A DNA stretch of 7,716 bases from an uncultured Lachnospiraceae bacterium (GCA_947594335.1 CANQEC010000106.1:1-7716); one strand, 5' to 3'; shown: positions 1-6,561, counted from the stretch's first letter. Translations and numbers: made by a program. The notes: generated by a model not told the origin, from the sequence alone.

Positions 1-463
1 CCGTGATGCAGGTGAATTTGGAAACCTCCCACTCGCCCCAGTTTCCGCTGATCGAGCGCACATGTTCGCCCAGCTCCTTTCGGATCACATCGGCAAAATC
101 ATGCCACACAAACTCCTCATCATCCAGATACACATCCACGCGCCCTTCCAGCAGCGGGATCACGCCGTATCTGCGCATTGTCCTGATCACGCGCTCAACA
201 AGCGCATTGTCCAGGCGATTGTAAAACAGCAGCTTTTCTTTGTACTCGACCATTGTTCCGCATGCGCAGATGATTCCGTCGAATCCCAGGCCGAGCAGCT
301 TTGGGTCACAGATGTGCGCCCGGCATCTTCCGCTGCAGATAAAAGCCAGGTGGCCGTTCGCCCGCAGCGCGCGAATCGCCTCCGCCGTACTTGCGGGAAT
401 ATTCCGGTTAAAATCCCACAGCGTACCGTCAATATCAAAAAAAACCGCTTTTTTCTTCTGCAT
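1..463 (-). CDS. Cof-type HAD-superfamily hydrolase, N-terminal 154 residues (3' end outside window)
   Basis: Reading leftward from an ATG at 461-463, the frame stays open to the window edge. The product starts MQKKKAVFFDIDGTLWDFNR. Motif I of HAD phosphatases, DIDGT, sits at residues 10-14, with nucleophile D10 and acid/base D12. Motif II is the serine in FICSGR (S44). The stretch FDGIICACGTMVEYK (about 61-75) begins a C2-type cap, which points to the Cof/IIB branch acting on small phosphorylated metabolites in the cytoplasm. The motif III lysine and motif IV aspartates lie beyond the edge, so catalytic completeness cannot be judged. An AGAGGG ribosome binding site lies about 8 nt upstream. 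The gene starts 33 bp after the proC stop and is probably cotranscribed with it. The substrate is unknown, because Cof proteins are promiscuous and poorly predictable. Confidence 0.85.
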   Translation of the reverse strand, partial: MQKKKAVFFDIDGTLWDFNRNIPASTAEAIRALRANGHLAFICSGRCRAHICDPKLLGLGFDGIICACGTMVEYKEKLLFYNRLDNALVERVIRTMRRYGVIPLLEGRVDVYLDDEEFVWHDFADVIRKELGEHVRSISGNWGEWEVSKFTCIT

Positions 464-496
464 GGCTCATCCCTCTTTTCGTCAGTATCAGCAAAA

Positions 497-1288
497 TCAG
501 GACCGCGCCTTTTCTGTACAGGCCTTCATCGCCTCGATCACGGCGCTTCTGAATCCTTTCTCCTCAAGAACACGAACGGCCTCGATCGTCGTCCCCGCGG
601 GCGAGCACACCATATCCTTGAGCTCTCCGGGATGCTTCCCCGTCTCAAGCACCATCTTCGCGCTGCCGAGAACCGCCTGCGCGGCGAATCTGTACGCCTG
701 CGCGCGCGGCATCCCGTCCGCGACGGCCGCATCTGCCATCGCCTCGATAAACATAAAAACATAGGCAGGTGAACTGCCGCTGACTGAAGTTACAACATCC
801 ATCAGATTTTCGGACACAATCTCCGCGCCGCCGAATCCGGAACAGATTTCACACAGCATCCGCAGCTCTTCTTCCGTGACATTCTCATTCGGACAGATCC
901 CGGTCATGCCCTCGCGCACCATCGCGGGCGTGTTCGGCATCGCCCGGATAATCTTCGCCTTGTCCCCGAACTGCCCGGCGAGCCATTTGTGCGTTTTCCC
1001 CGGAGCGATCGATACAATCAGTGTGCCGGGGCGCACCGCATCCCGGATCTCTCCGGTCACTTTCTCATAGTACTGCGGCTTTACCGCAAGGAAAAGAATA
1101 TCCGCGAACGCAGCCACTTCGCGGTTATCCTTTGATGTAAGTATTCCAAGTTCTTCTTTTCGGGCCAAAAGCGTTGACTCCCGCAAAGCGGAAACCATGA
1201 TGTCCTGCGGAGAACATTTCCCCGCAGCTAGGATTCCCCGCACCATCGCGCCTCCCATATTTCCGCATCCGATAAATCCGATCTTCAT
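497..1288 (-). CDS. proC: Pyrroline-5-carboxylate reductase
   Basis: This 263-residue protein matches the usual ProC length of about 270. ProC catalyses the last step of proline synthesis, reducing 1-pyrroline-5-carboxylate to proline with NAD(P)H in the cytoplasm. Visible family marks are the N-terminal Rossmann loop GCGNMG (residues 7-12), AVKP (68-71), MPNTPA (117-122), SGSSPAYVF (170-178) and the C-terminal signature around HPGELKDMVCSPAGTT (219-234), which forms the substrate site in the helical dimer domain. The ATG at 1286-1288 is preceded by a GGGAG ribosome binding site about 10 nt away. It lies 102 bp downstream of the GntR regulator and 33 bp upstream of the HAD gene. No glutamate kinase (proB) or glutamyl phosphate reductase (proA) gene is in the window, so proline synthesis is completed elsewhere, for example from ornithine or from distant proBA. 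The assignment is secure, but its link to the regulator is only positional. Confidence 0.96.
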   Translation of the reverse strand: MKIGFIGCGNMGGAMVRGILAAGKCSPQDIMVSALRESTLLARKEELGILTSKDNREVAAFADILFLAVKPQYYEKVTGEIRDAVRPGTLIVSIAPGKTHKWLAGQFGDKAKIIRAMPNTPAMVREGMTGICPNENVTEEELRMLCEICSGFGGAEIVSENLMDVVTSVSGSSPAYVFMFIEAMADAAVADGMPRAQAYRFAAQAVLGSAKMVLETGKHPGELKDMVCSPAGTTIEAVRVLEEKGFRSAVIEAMKACTEKARS

Positions 1289-1315
1289 ATTCGCGTATCT
1301 CCCATTTATATCAGA

Positions 1316-1370
1316 CGGCGGCTGACCTCCGCCGCCAACATGAAGCTGCCGCCGCCGTTAAAAGAGGCGG
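1316..1370 (-). other. Two small GC-rich hairpins between gntR and proC
   Basis: The 102-bp gap holds two short stems. One is CGGCGG at 1316-1321 paired with CCGCCG at 1329-1334, with a 7-nt loop. The other is CCGCC at 1352-1356 paired with GGCGG at 1366-1370, with a 9-nt loop. The GGCGG-rich arms are similar enough that alternative pairings are possible. Neither stem is followed by a T-run on the minus strand, so these are not convincing terminators, and gntR and proC may share a transcript. An attenuating or processing role is possible but unproven. Confidence 0.35.
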
Positions 1371-1390
1371 AAATCATCCCCGTCCGATCT

Positions 1391-2113
1391 CTATACTTCC
1401 TCAAAGGCGACCTCTGAAAAATATGTCCTGCGCACAGCCTGGTTCATATTTTCCGTCACCTTGTTCTTCAGCATCATATAAATTTCCTCGTGGGCCTCGT
1501 AAAGCTCCGCTCCCCTGCCCAGCTTCAGCATGTTTTCCACGGTCCGCATGCGCATGGAATGCGTCAGCACCCGCACCACCTGATTGATCTTGTCCACCAG
1601 GGGATTCTGTCCCATATCCGTAATGATATCGTGGAACTCGTTATCCTCCAGAAAAAATTTTTCCGCGCTGGGCGGAACTTCCTCCACAATCGCCTTCATC
1701 CGCGCGAGCCTGCTCTCAAGCCGTTTCAGATCATCGTCCGAAATCTTTTTCATGGCAAGCTGCATCACGCCCACTTCCATCATCTCGCGCAGCTCCATAA
1801 GATTCTCGTAAGAATCCGCTTTATCCAGAATAATTCCATAGATCATCGGGTCGATCATACTCTCGGAAAATCCCTCGCACACAAAAGTGCCCTCCGCGCG
1901 TCTGATCTCAAGCACCCCGAGATAAACCAGGATCTTGATTGCCTCACGGACAGAATTTCTCCCCACACCCAGCTCTTCTGCCAGTTCTGTCTCCGTGGGA
2001 ATCTTGTCTCCCGGCCTGAGCTGACGGTTGATCATCGCCTCCGTCAGGCTGTTGATGATCTGCTGTACAATCGATTCACTGTTTACTTTCTTTAAATAAC
2101 CGGTTTTCTTCAT
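1391..2113 (-). CDS. FadR-type GntR-family transcriptional regulator with FCD ligand domain
   Basis: This is a 240-residue DNA-binding regulator of the length normal for the FadR subfamily. The N-terminal winged helix-turn-helix runs from about residue 12 to 78 and contains the GntR signature PGDKIPTETELAEELGVG, then RNSVREAIKIL and the wing GVLEIRRAEGTFV. The C-terminal all-helical FCD domain (about 100-235) carries likely metal/ligand residues D157 and H161 (in EDNEFH), H185 (VLTHSM) and H208 (YEAHEE). FCD domains typically bind a metal plus a carboxylate such as a sugar acid or dicarboxylate. It lies just downstream of, and in the same orientation as, the TRAP/dehydrogenase/transketolase genes, separated by a probable terminator, and is the obvious candidate for their control. 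The ATG at 2111-2113 has only a weak GGTGGGA ribosome binding site, which would fit low expression. The effector is unknown. Confidence 0.93.
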   Translation of the reverse strand: MKKTGYLKKVNSESIVQQIINSLTEAMINRQLRPGDKIPTETELAEELGVGRNSVREAIKILVYLGVLEIRRAEGTFVCEGFSESMIDPMIYGIILDKADSYENLMELREMMEVGVMQLAMKKISDDDLKRLESRLARMKAIVEEVPPSAEKFFLEDNEFHDIITDMGQNPLVDKINQVVRVLTHSMRMRTVENMLKLGRGAELYEAHEEIYMMLKNKVTENMNQAVRRTYFSEVAFEEV

Positions 2114-2190
2114 GTTAATCCCACCACTCTGTCAAATTGTTCTTATCCGCTTTGCGACCTGCGTCAGCATTTCGCAGAAAACAATTACAA

Positions 2191-2278
2191 TTCAGTATAT
2201 CGTATCACAAAAAACAGGCCTTGTCCATTGTGCTGTCGTCTTATTTGTTATTTTTTTATCATATTTCAGTATTTCGTA
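2191..2278. promoter_or_regulatory. Paired 14-bp direct repeats upstream of gntR, candidate operator/promoter region
   Basis: Two copies of TTCAGTATNTCGTA lie on the plus strand at 2191-2204 (A at the variable base) and 2265-2278 (T there), matching at 13 of 14 positions. They start 74 bp apart, close to seven helical turns, and sit in the AT-rich leader of the regulator, 78 and 152 bp before its start codon. On the transcribed (minus) strand the nearer copy reads TACGATATACTGAA and contains a TATACT that could be a -10 box, but no good -35 hexamer is found at 16-18 bp. A TATGAT (2258-2263, minus) next to the distal copy also lacks a -35. A looser relative of the repeat occurs at 2163-2179. 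A binding site for the neighbouring GntR protein is inferred, not shown. The sequence is not a clean palindrome as FCD operators often are. Confidence 0.4.
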
Positions 2279-2386
2279 CAAACGTTCTGCAAAACTTCAA
2301 ATCCGGGAATATTTGATCAGAAACGGGAATACCGGCCCGCATGCTGCGCCTCCAGCTGCTTTTTTATGCGGACCTGCGCATATTTG

Positions 2387-2419
2387 AAAACTGCCGGCAG
2401 GACGTAAGTCCCGCCGGCA
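2387..2419 (-). terminator. Probable intrinsic terminator of the TRAP/dehydrogenase operon
   Basis: TGCCGGC (2392-2398) pairs with GCCGGCA (2413-2419). In the minus-strand RNA the stem continues through one G-U wobble (2399/2412), GGA/UCC (2400-2402/2409-2411) and C/G (2403/2408), giving 12 pairs capped by a 4-nt loop. It is followed on the minus strand by G, then UUUU (2387-2390). The U-run is short, so termination may be partial, but the position 100 bp after the dctM stop, before the gntR leader, fits the end of an operon. A further small hairpin (TATGCG 2365-2370 with CGCATA 2377-2382) lies just beyond it and lacks a downstream U-run. Confidence 0.6.
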
Positions 2420-2485
2420 TTCATGCTTTTATACGCAGGCCAGGCATGGAAACCAGCTGCTGACGCAGTACCTGGGCCGCGCAGA

Positions 2486-2515
2486 CGAGCAGGAGGAAAA
2501 GCCGCCTCCTGCTCG
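2486..2515 (-). other. Perfect 11-bp hairpin directly after the dctM stop codon
   Basis: CGAGCAGGAGG (2486-2496) and CCTCCTGCTCG (2505-2515) are perfect complements around an 8-nt loop (2497-2504). The stem begins 5 nt after the dctM stop. No T-run follows it on the minus strand, so it looks more like a 3'-end stabilising or RNase-blocking hairpin, upstream of the real terminator at 2387-2419, than a terminator itself. Confidence 0.5.
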
Positions 2516-2520
2516 ATTTA

Positions 2521-3801
2521 TCAGCCAAACAGTCCCGGAAGCCAGGTGACGCATCCCGGAATGTATGTAATCATAAACAATACAATGAGCAGAGGCACAA
2601 GGAATGGCAGGATCGCCTTGTACATCTGTTCGATCGAGATCTTCGCCGTCTTCGCGCAGATAAACAAAGAGGTTCCGACCGGCGGCGTACACAGACCGAT
2701 CATAAGATTCAGAACGAGCACAACGCCAAGATGTACCGGATTGATCCCGAAGGAGCTCATCAGAGGAATCAGGAACGGAACCGTGATCGTCAGAACCGCC
2801 AGAGCCTCCATGAACATGCCGATGATCAAAAACGCGATATTCAGGATCAGAAGCATAATGTACTTATTGCTCGTCAGACTGGTCAGCATGGTCGAGAGCG
2901 CATTCGTCATACCCATCATCGTCACCAGCCAGGAGAACGCCGCGGCGCCGCAGATGATGATCAGGATACCCGCGCTGTCCGCAACCGTCTGCTTGATCGC
3001 CTCAAGTACCTGCTTCATTGTCATCTCTTTATAAAGGATAACCGACAGGAAGAACGCGTAGAGAGAAGCCACGCAGGCTGCCTCTGTCGGGCTGAAAATA
3101 CCGGTCCAGATACCGCCGATGATGATAACCGGCGTCAAAAGGGAGACAAACGCTTCCTTTGTGGAAACCCAGATCTCATGGAGATCAAATTTATGCGTCG
3201 GATATCCGCGCTTCTTTGCAATAAAGAATATAAGAATGCTGGTCGCAACCGCAAGCATAAGGCCGGGAACCATGCCGCCGATGAAGAGTGTTCCGACCGG
3301 CACCTCCGTCATCATGCCATAGACAACCATCGGAACGGAAGGCGGGATGATCGGTCCGATCGTCGCGGAAGCAGCCGTAACAGCAGCCGAGAATTCCGGA
3401 TCAAATCCCTCGTCCACCATGGCGTCAACCTCGATCTGGCCAAGTCCGCCGGCGTCCGCAACCGCGGAACCGCTCATTCCGGAGAATACAACGGAAGCGA
3501 CAACGTTCGCATGGCCGAGTCCGCCGGGAATGAATCCTGTCCACGCGGAACAGCAGCGGAAGATTCTTCTCGTGACGCCGCCCGTGTTCATCAGCTTCGC
3601 GGCAAGAATGAAGAACGGGATCGCAAGAAGTGTGTAGGAACTCGAGTTGCCGATCATACGCTGTACAATAGCTACCGGCTGGAACTGGCCGGTCGCAAGC
3701 GCGGTCACGATCGCGGAGATCGACAGAGAAAAGCCGATCGGAACGCCGACGATCATCATGACCAGGAAAGAACCCATCAATAATACAACATTAAATGCCA
3801 C
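2521..3801 (-). CDS. dctM: TRAP transporter large permease subunit (DctM type)
   Basis: This 426-residue integral membrane protein matches the normal DctM length and is the ion-coupled translocation channel of a TRAP uptake system. It is hydrophobic throughout, with about 12 predicted membrane segments. Family marks include VGVPIGFSLSISA (19-31), AIPFFILAAKLMNTGG (60-75), IPGGLGHANV (91-100), FSGMSGSAVADAGGLG (106-121), IGPIIPPSVPMV (148-159) and GLCTPPVGT near the C-terminus. The start is GTG at 3799-3801, since the nearby ATG is out of frame. Its ribosome binding site, AAGGGGGA, overlaps the dctQ stop codon 13 bp upstream, so the two membrane subunits are probably translationally coupled. 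Residues RIFRCCSAWTG (79-89) carry an unusual Cys pair in a normally Cys-free stretch (my recollection of the family). The direction of transport is inward and depends on DctP. Confidence 0.96.
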   Translation of the reverse strand: MAFNVVLLMGSFLVMMIVGVPIGFSLSISAIVTALATGQFQPVAIVQRMIGNSSSYTLLAIPFFILAAKLMNTGGVTRRIFRCCSAWTGFIPGGLGHANVVASVVFSGMSGSAVADAGGLGQIEVDAMVDEGFDPEFSAAVTAASATIGPIIPPSVPMVVYGMMTEVPVGTLFIGGMVPGLMLAVATSILIFFIAKKRGYPTHKFDLHEIWVSTKEAFVSLLTPVIIIGGIWTGIFSPTEAACVASLYAFFLSVILYKEMTMKQVLEAIKQTVADSAGILIIICGAAAFSWLVTMMGMTNALSTMLTSLTSNKYIMLLILNIAFLIIGMFMEALAVLTITVPFLIPLMSSFGINPVHLGVVLVLNLMIGLCTPPVGTSLFICAKTAKISIEQMYKAILPFLVPLLIVLFMITYIPGCVTWLPGLFG

Positions 3802-3814
3802 AGATCATTCCCCC

Positions 3815-4324
3815 TTACTCTTCATTATTTTCCGCGACAACCGGAATACCCTGGATCCTCTTGAGGCAGTTGTTGATAATCTGGAACAAGCTGCATACGC
3901 AGCCGATCGGGAACGGCAGATAGAATATGCCGCGGCTCACAGGGATTGTCTGGTACATGGTCGGCATTGCGTTCTTCACAACCGAGATGCTGAGATATCC
4001 TCCGTATACGAGGAATGCCAGCACCAGAAGATCCAGAATTGCGATCAGGATGCTGCTCGCTTTTTCTGAAAGCGCGTTCGCCACAAAGGTCAGACGCATG
4101 TGCTCATCCTTGCGGAAAGTGATCGCCATGCCAAGGAAGATCATCCACGGCATACATACAAGGGTCGCCTCATACTGCCACGCGATCGGGGAATTCAAAG
4201 CAAAACGCGCCACGACGTTTATACCGATCAGGAGCGTCAGAAAGATAACCATCGCGGCAGTCACTATCGTACAAAACTTATCGATAATATCACACAATTT
4301 ATCGAGTGCTTTCAAAATCGCCAC
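3815..4324 (-). CDS. dctQ: TRAP transporter small permease subunit (DctQ type)
   Basis: This 169-residue protein has four hydrophobic segments (about 15-37, 53-70, 91-115 and 133-152), as expected for the small membrane subunit that partners DctM. The family features R40, W49 and E52 (in SPIAWQYEA) and FLGMAITFRKDEHMR (63-77), with H75, are present. The longest start is GTG at 4322-4324, but a purine-rich GAGAGAGG abuts or overlaps it, leaving almost no spacing. A TTG three codons later (4313-4315) would have an AGGTGG about 5 nt upstream and may be the true start. dctQ is separated from dctP by an unusually structured 183-bp gap and lies only 13 bp before dctM. Translation start efficiency is likely low in either case, which fits the smaller need for membrane subunits than for binding protein. 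Confidence 0.92.
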   Translation of the reverse strand: MAILKALDKLCDIIDKFCTIVTAAMVIFLTLLIGINVVARFALNSPIAWQYEATLVCMPWMIFLGMAITFRKDEHMRLTFVANALSEKASSILIAILDLLVLAFLVYGGYLSISVVKNAMPTMYQTIPVSRGIFYLPFPIGCVCSLFQIINNCLKRIQGIPVVAENNEE

Positions 4325-4350
4325 CTCTCTCTCTTACTTTCTATAAATAT

Positions 4351-4400
4351 GCGGGCGGACAAAACCGATAAAGCCAAAACCTGCCGTTTTGCCCGCCCGC
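4351..4400 (-). other. Long intercistronic hairpin between dctP and dctQ
   Basis: Positions 4351-4365 and 4386-4400 form a 15-pair stem. The only non-Watson-Crick position is a G-U wobble in the minus-strand RNA. The loop is 20 nt (4366-4385). The outer half is nearly all G and C (GCGGGCGG against CCGCCCGC). No U-run follows on the minus strand, so it is not a standard terminator. A hairpin placed after the binding-protein gene and before the permease genes commonly protects the upstream mRNA and lowers downstream expression, as known for malE-malF in enteric bacteria. That role here is inference. Confidence 0.6.
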
Positions 4401-4404
4401 CTGT

Positions 4405-4488
4405 TTTTACAGGATATCCTCTGTAAAATCAAAATCTGGAAATCCTTAAATCTTCCGGCCAAAAGATCCGACAAATCTTTTTCCGGCC
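4405..4488 (-). other. Two further stem-loops just downstream of dctP
   Basis: TTTTACAG (4405-4412) pairs with CTGTAAAA (4421-4428) over an 8-nt loop that overlaps the palindrome AGGATATCCT (4411-4420). Closer to dctP, AAAAGAT (4461-4467) pairs with ATCTTTT (4475-4481) over a 7-nt loop. That stem is extended after a 3-nt bulge by GGCC (4457-4460) with GGCC (4485-4488). With the larger hairpin at 4351-4400 they fill most of the 183-bp gap, which contains no credible reading frame. Confidence 0.45.
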
Positions 4489-4507
4489 CAGTGTGAACCA
4501 CGGAAGA

Positions 4508-5548
4508 TTACTCTGTCATGGCCTCCGTCTCAGCCTCTGCTCCGCCGTCAACAGAATCAATCACTTCCTGGATGCGGGAAACAAGATCCTCCGCCCAGTC
4601 ATTTTCTGCGTAGAAGTCGTCATATACGGATGCGGTGGCTTCCTGGAATGCCGCGGTATCCGGATATCCTACTTCCATGCCTGCTTCCTCAAGCTCTGCA
4701 AGCTGCGCGTCCTGGCTGTCAACGATCGCTTTGCGGTGCTCGTCGCCGTAGATCTTTGCCGCCTCTATAAGGAGTTCCTGGATATCTTCCGGATAGCTGT
4801 CGAAGATGCTCTTGGAGAATACCATGTTCTTGCACTCATACTTGTGGTTTGTCATGGTGAGGTATTTCTGCACATCCTGGAAATTGTTTGCGTGGATATT
4901 TGCAACCGGGTTCTCCTGTCCGTCGAACGTACCCTGCTGAAGAGCCAGATACAGCTCGGAGAATGCCATCGGAGACGGGGAAGCGCCAAGAGCCTCGAAG
5001 ATGCTGATCGTCATCTGATCTTCCGGCGTACGGATCTTCATACCAGCCAGGTCAGCCGGAGTCTCGATCGCTTTCTTGCTGTTCGTCACCTGACGGAGTC
5101 CGTTCTCCCAGTATGCCAGCTGAACCATGTTGCGGCTCTCAAGATCCGCTACCAGTTCCTCGCCGATCTCTCCGTCAAGCACTGCGTATACGGCGTCATA
5201 GCTGTTGAACAGGAACGGAAGTCCCAGAGCGTTCAGCTTCGGAGCGTAAACCGCTTCCTGGCCCTGCGGCATCATCATGGCTGAAAGGCTGCCCATCTCA
5301 AGCATTTCTGCCATCTCTGCGTTGGATCCGAGCTGCTCGGAAGCAAACAGGTCAACCTGAACACGGCCTTCTGACTTCTCCTCCACATACTCTTTGAAAT
5401 GCTCAAGAGAGATATGGATCAGATTGCTCGTCGTGTCGCTGTGGCCGATCTGGATCGTGATCTCAGCCGCCGATACCGGCACTGCAGACATCATGCCAAT
5501 TGCCATTGATGCGGAAAGAACCATAGCTGCAAGTTTTTTGATTTTCAT
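4508..5548 (-). CDS. dctP: TRAP transporter substrate-binding protein (DctP family)
   Basis: This 346-residue extracytoplasmic binding protein delivers substrate to DctQM. Residues 1-28 form a Sec signal peptide: KIKK, a hydrophobic core, then VPVSA before AEITI. There is no lipobox cysteine; the only cysteine is C239. The DctP signature spans about 150-215 and includes NGLRQVTNSKKAI, DLAGMKIRTPEDQ with R173 (the arginine that usually holds the substrate carboxylate), LGASPSPM, ELYLALQQGTFDG and QENP. The protein ends in an acidic tail, GGAEAETEAMTE. The ATG at 5546-5548 has a strong AGGGAGGA ribosome binding site 9 nt upstream. The 178-bp gap to the upstream SDR gene holds a 7-bp stem with a long loop (5668-5674 with 5712-5718) and no clear promoter. 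A carboxylate ligand is likely, and its identity is unknown. Confidence 0.96.
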   Translation of the reverse strand: MKIKKLAAMVLSASMAIGMMSAVPVSAAEITIQIGHSDTTSNLIHISLEHFKEYVEEKSEGRVQVDLFASEQLGSNAEMAEMLEMGSLSAMMMPQGQEAVYAPKLNALGLPFLFNSYDAVYAVLDGEIGEELVADLESRNMVQLAYWENGLRQVTNSKKAIETPADLAGMKIRTPEDQMTISIFEALGASPSPMAFSELYLALQQGTFDGQENPVANIHANNFQDVQKYLTMTNHKYECKNMVFSKSIFDSYPEDIQELLIEAAKIYGDEHRKAIVDSQDAQLAELEEAGMEVGYPDTAAFQEATASVYDDFYAENDWAEDLVSRIQEVIDSVDGGAEAETEAMTE

Positions 5549-5726
5549 TTTGGAAATCCTCCCTTTCTTAAAAATACGTTATTCTGCAATCGCGGCCGCC
5601 CGTATCCTCCGTCAGGGGAAAGCGGCGGACGCTCATTACATTCTGCTGTGAAGATCCCGGACCGGATGGCATCATGTTCCCATACGCCGCAGCCGGCCGG
5701 GTTTTCATATCTGATGCCCCAGAAGA

Positions 5727-6494
5727 TCATCCGAAATAGTTCGCTCCGTTGATATTGATATCCTCGCCGGATACATAGGACGCCTCGTCGGAAGCGAGCC
5801 AGACGATCGTGTTCGCGACTTCCCTCGCCGTGCCTGCGCGTCCCATCGCCTGTTTTGCTCTGGATTCCTGCTCCTGCTCATCGGAAAGCGTCGCGCGGAT
5901 ATCGGTTGCGATCAGGCCCGGGCATACGCTGTTGACCGTGATCATATCCTTATACTGCTTGCAGAGCTCCATTGCCTGCGCTCTCGCGAACGCGATGATG
6001 CCGGCCTTCGCCGCACAGTAGTGAGCGCCGCCGTAAACGCCGCCGCCGCACTTTGCCGATACGGAGGAAGTGTTCACGATACGTCCGTAGCTGTTCTTCA
6101 CCATATAGGGAACAACCAGCTTCGAGCAGAGGAACGTTCCCACCATGTTGACGTTCATGATGCGGAGAAAATCATCCTTCGTCATATCCGCGATCGTGAC
6201 CGGCTGTGTGATCCCCGCGTTGTTGCAGAGAATATCGATGCGGCCGTATTTTGCAAATGCCGCCTCAAACATGCTGCTTACGGAGGCCTCGTCCGTGACG
6301 TTTACGCTGACTGCCATCGAATCGCAGCCAAACTCGGCCTTCAGTTCGTCCGCGTTTTTCTGCGCACCCTCAAGATTCATGTCCGCGACCACTACGCTGC
6401 AGCCTTTCTCCGCAAGCGCGCGCGTGATCTCGCGGCCGATGCCGCGCGGTGAACCGGAACCTGTCACAACAGCCACTCTTCCTTTAAAATCCAT
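5727..6494 (-). CDS. Short-chain dehydrogenase/reductase (classical SDR)
   Basis: A classical SDR oxidoreductase of 255 residues if started at the second Met (258 from the first). With the 255-residue numbering, the cofactor loop is TGSGSPRGIG (11-20) and an aspartate at the end of the second strand (D38 in VVVADMN) favours NAD(H) over NADP(H). NNAG is at 91-94, and the catalytic residues are S144, Y159 and K163 (YCAAK). The PG motif (CPGLIATDI) and a C-terminal SYVSGEDININGANYFG complete the fold. It lies 67 bp after the hydroxyacid dehydrogenase and 178 bp before dctP, so it probably oxidises or reduces a hydroxyl/keto group of the imported acid or its intermediate. SDR substrates cannot be predicted from sequence alone. 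Annotation as FabG by similarity would be misleading, since no fatty-acid genes are nearby. Confidence 0.93.
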   Translation of the reverse strand: MDFKGRVAVVTGSGSPRGIGREITRALAEKGCSVVVADMNLEGAQKNADELKAEFGCDSMAVSVNVTDEASVSSMFEAAFAKYGRIDILCNNAGITQPVTIADMTKDDFLRIMNVNMVGTFLCSKLVVPYMVKNSYGRIVNTSSVSAKCGGGVYGGAHYCAAKAGIIAFARAQAMELCKQYKDMITVNSVCPGLIATDIRATLSDEQEQESRAKQAMGRAGTAREVANTIVWLASDEASYVSGEDININGANYFG

Positions 6495-6503
6495 TTTTAC
6501 CAT

Positions 6504-6509
6504 CCTCCC
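6504..6509 (-). promoter_or_regulatory. Ribosome binding site that decides the SDR start
   Basis: GGGAGG on the minus strand touches the first ATG (6501-6503), leaving no spacer, but is 9 nt from the second ATG (6492-6494). Normal spacing therefore favours the second Met, giving MDFKGRVAVVTG as the N-terminus, which is also typical for SDR proteins. Confidence 0.65.
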
Positions 6510-6561
6510 ATCTTAGACTCTCCGGCAGTCCCTCCTTTTGAACGCCGCCGGATATGATTGA

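Noticed and set aside
62..772. Plus-strand frames of 236 and 174 codons across the HAD and proC genes.
   Set aside because: They run across two well-supported minus-strand genes and have no recognisable domain or good ribosome binding site.
2191..2290. A sigma-A promoter for the regulator built on TATACT (2194-2199) or TATGAT (2258-2263).
   Set aside because: No -35 hexamer resembling TTGACA lies 16-18 bp upstream of either box, so I do not call a defined promoter, only a candidate region.
2365..2382. A 6-bp hairpin next to a run of T on the plus strand.
   Set aside because: The T-run precedes the stem in the plus direction, and A's follow it in the minus direction, so it is not a terminator in either orientation.
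2112..2387. A 91-codon plus-strand frame divergent from the regulator.
   Set aside because: Its ATG is the complement of the regulator's own start codon. There is no ribosome binding site, and the frame crosses the AT-rich leader and a hairpin. No recognisable protein features.
2731..3783. A 350-codon plus-strand frame opposite dctM.
   Set aside because: The product is dominated by Arg, His, Asp and Asn, typical of the antisense shadow of a GC-rich membrane-protein gene. DctM on the other strand has clear family motifs.
4493..5284. A 263-codon plus-strand frame opposite dctP.
   Set aside because: Antisense shadow. dctP on the minus strand has a signal peptide and the full family signature.
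5545..5730. A 61-codon minus-strand frame between the SDR gene and dctP, whose ATG overlaps the SDR stop.
   Set aside because: It has no ribosome binding site separate from SDR coding sequence, overlaps the dctP start, and its Pro/Gly/Arg-rich sequence resembles no family. It looks like an open intergenic stretch.
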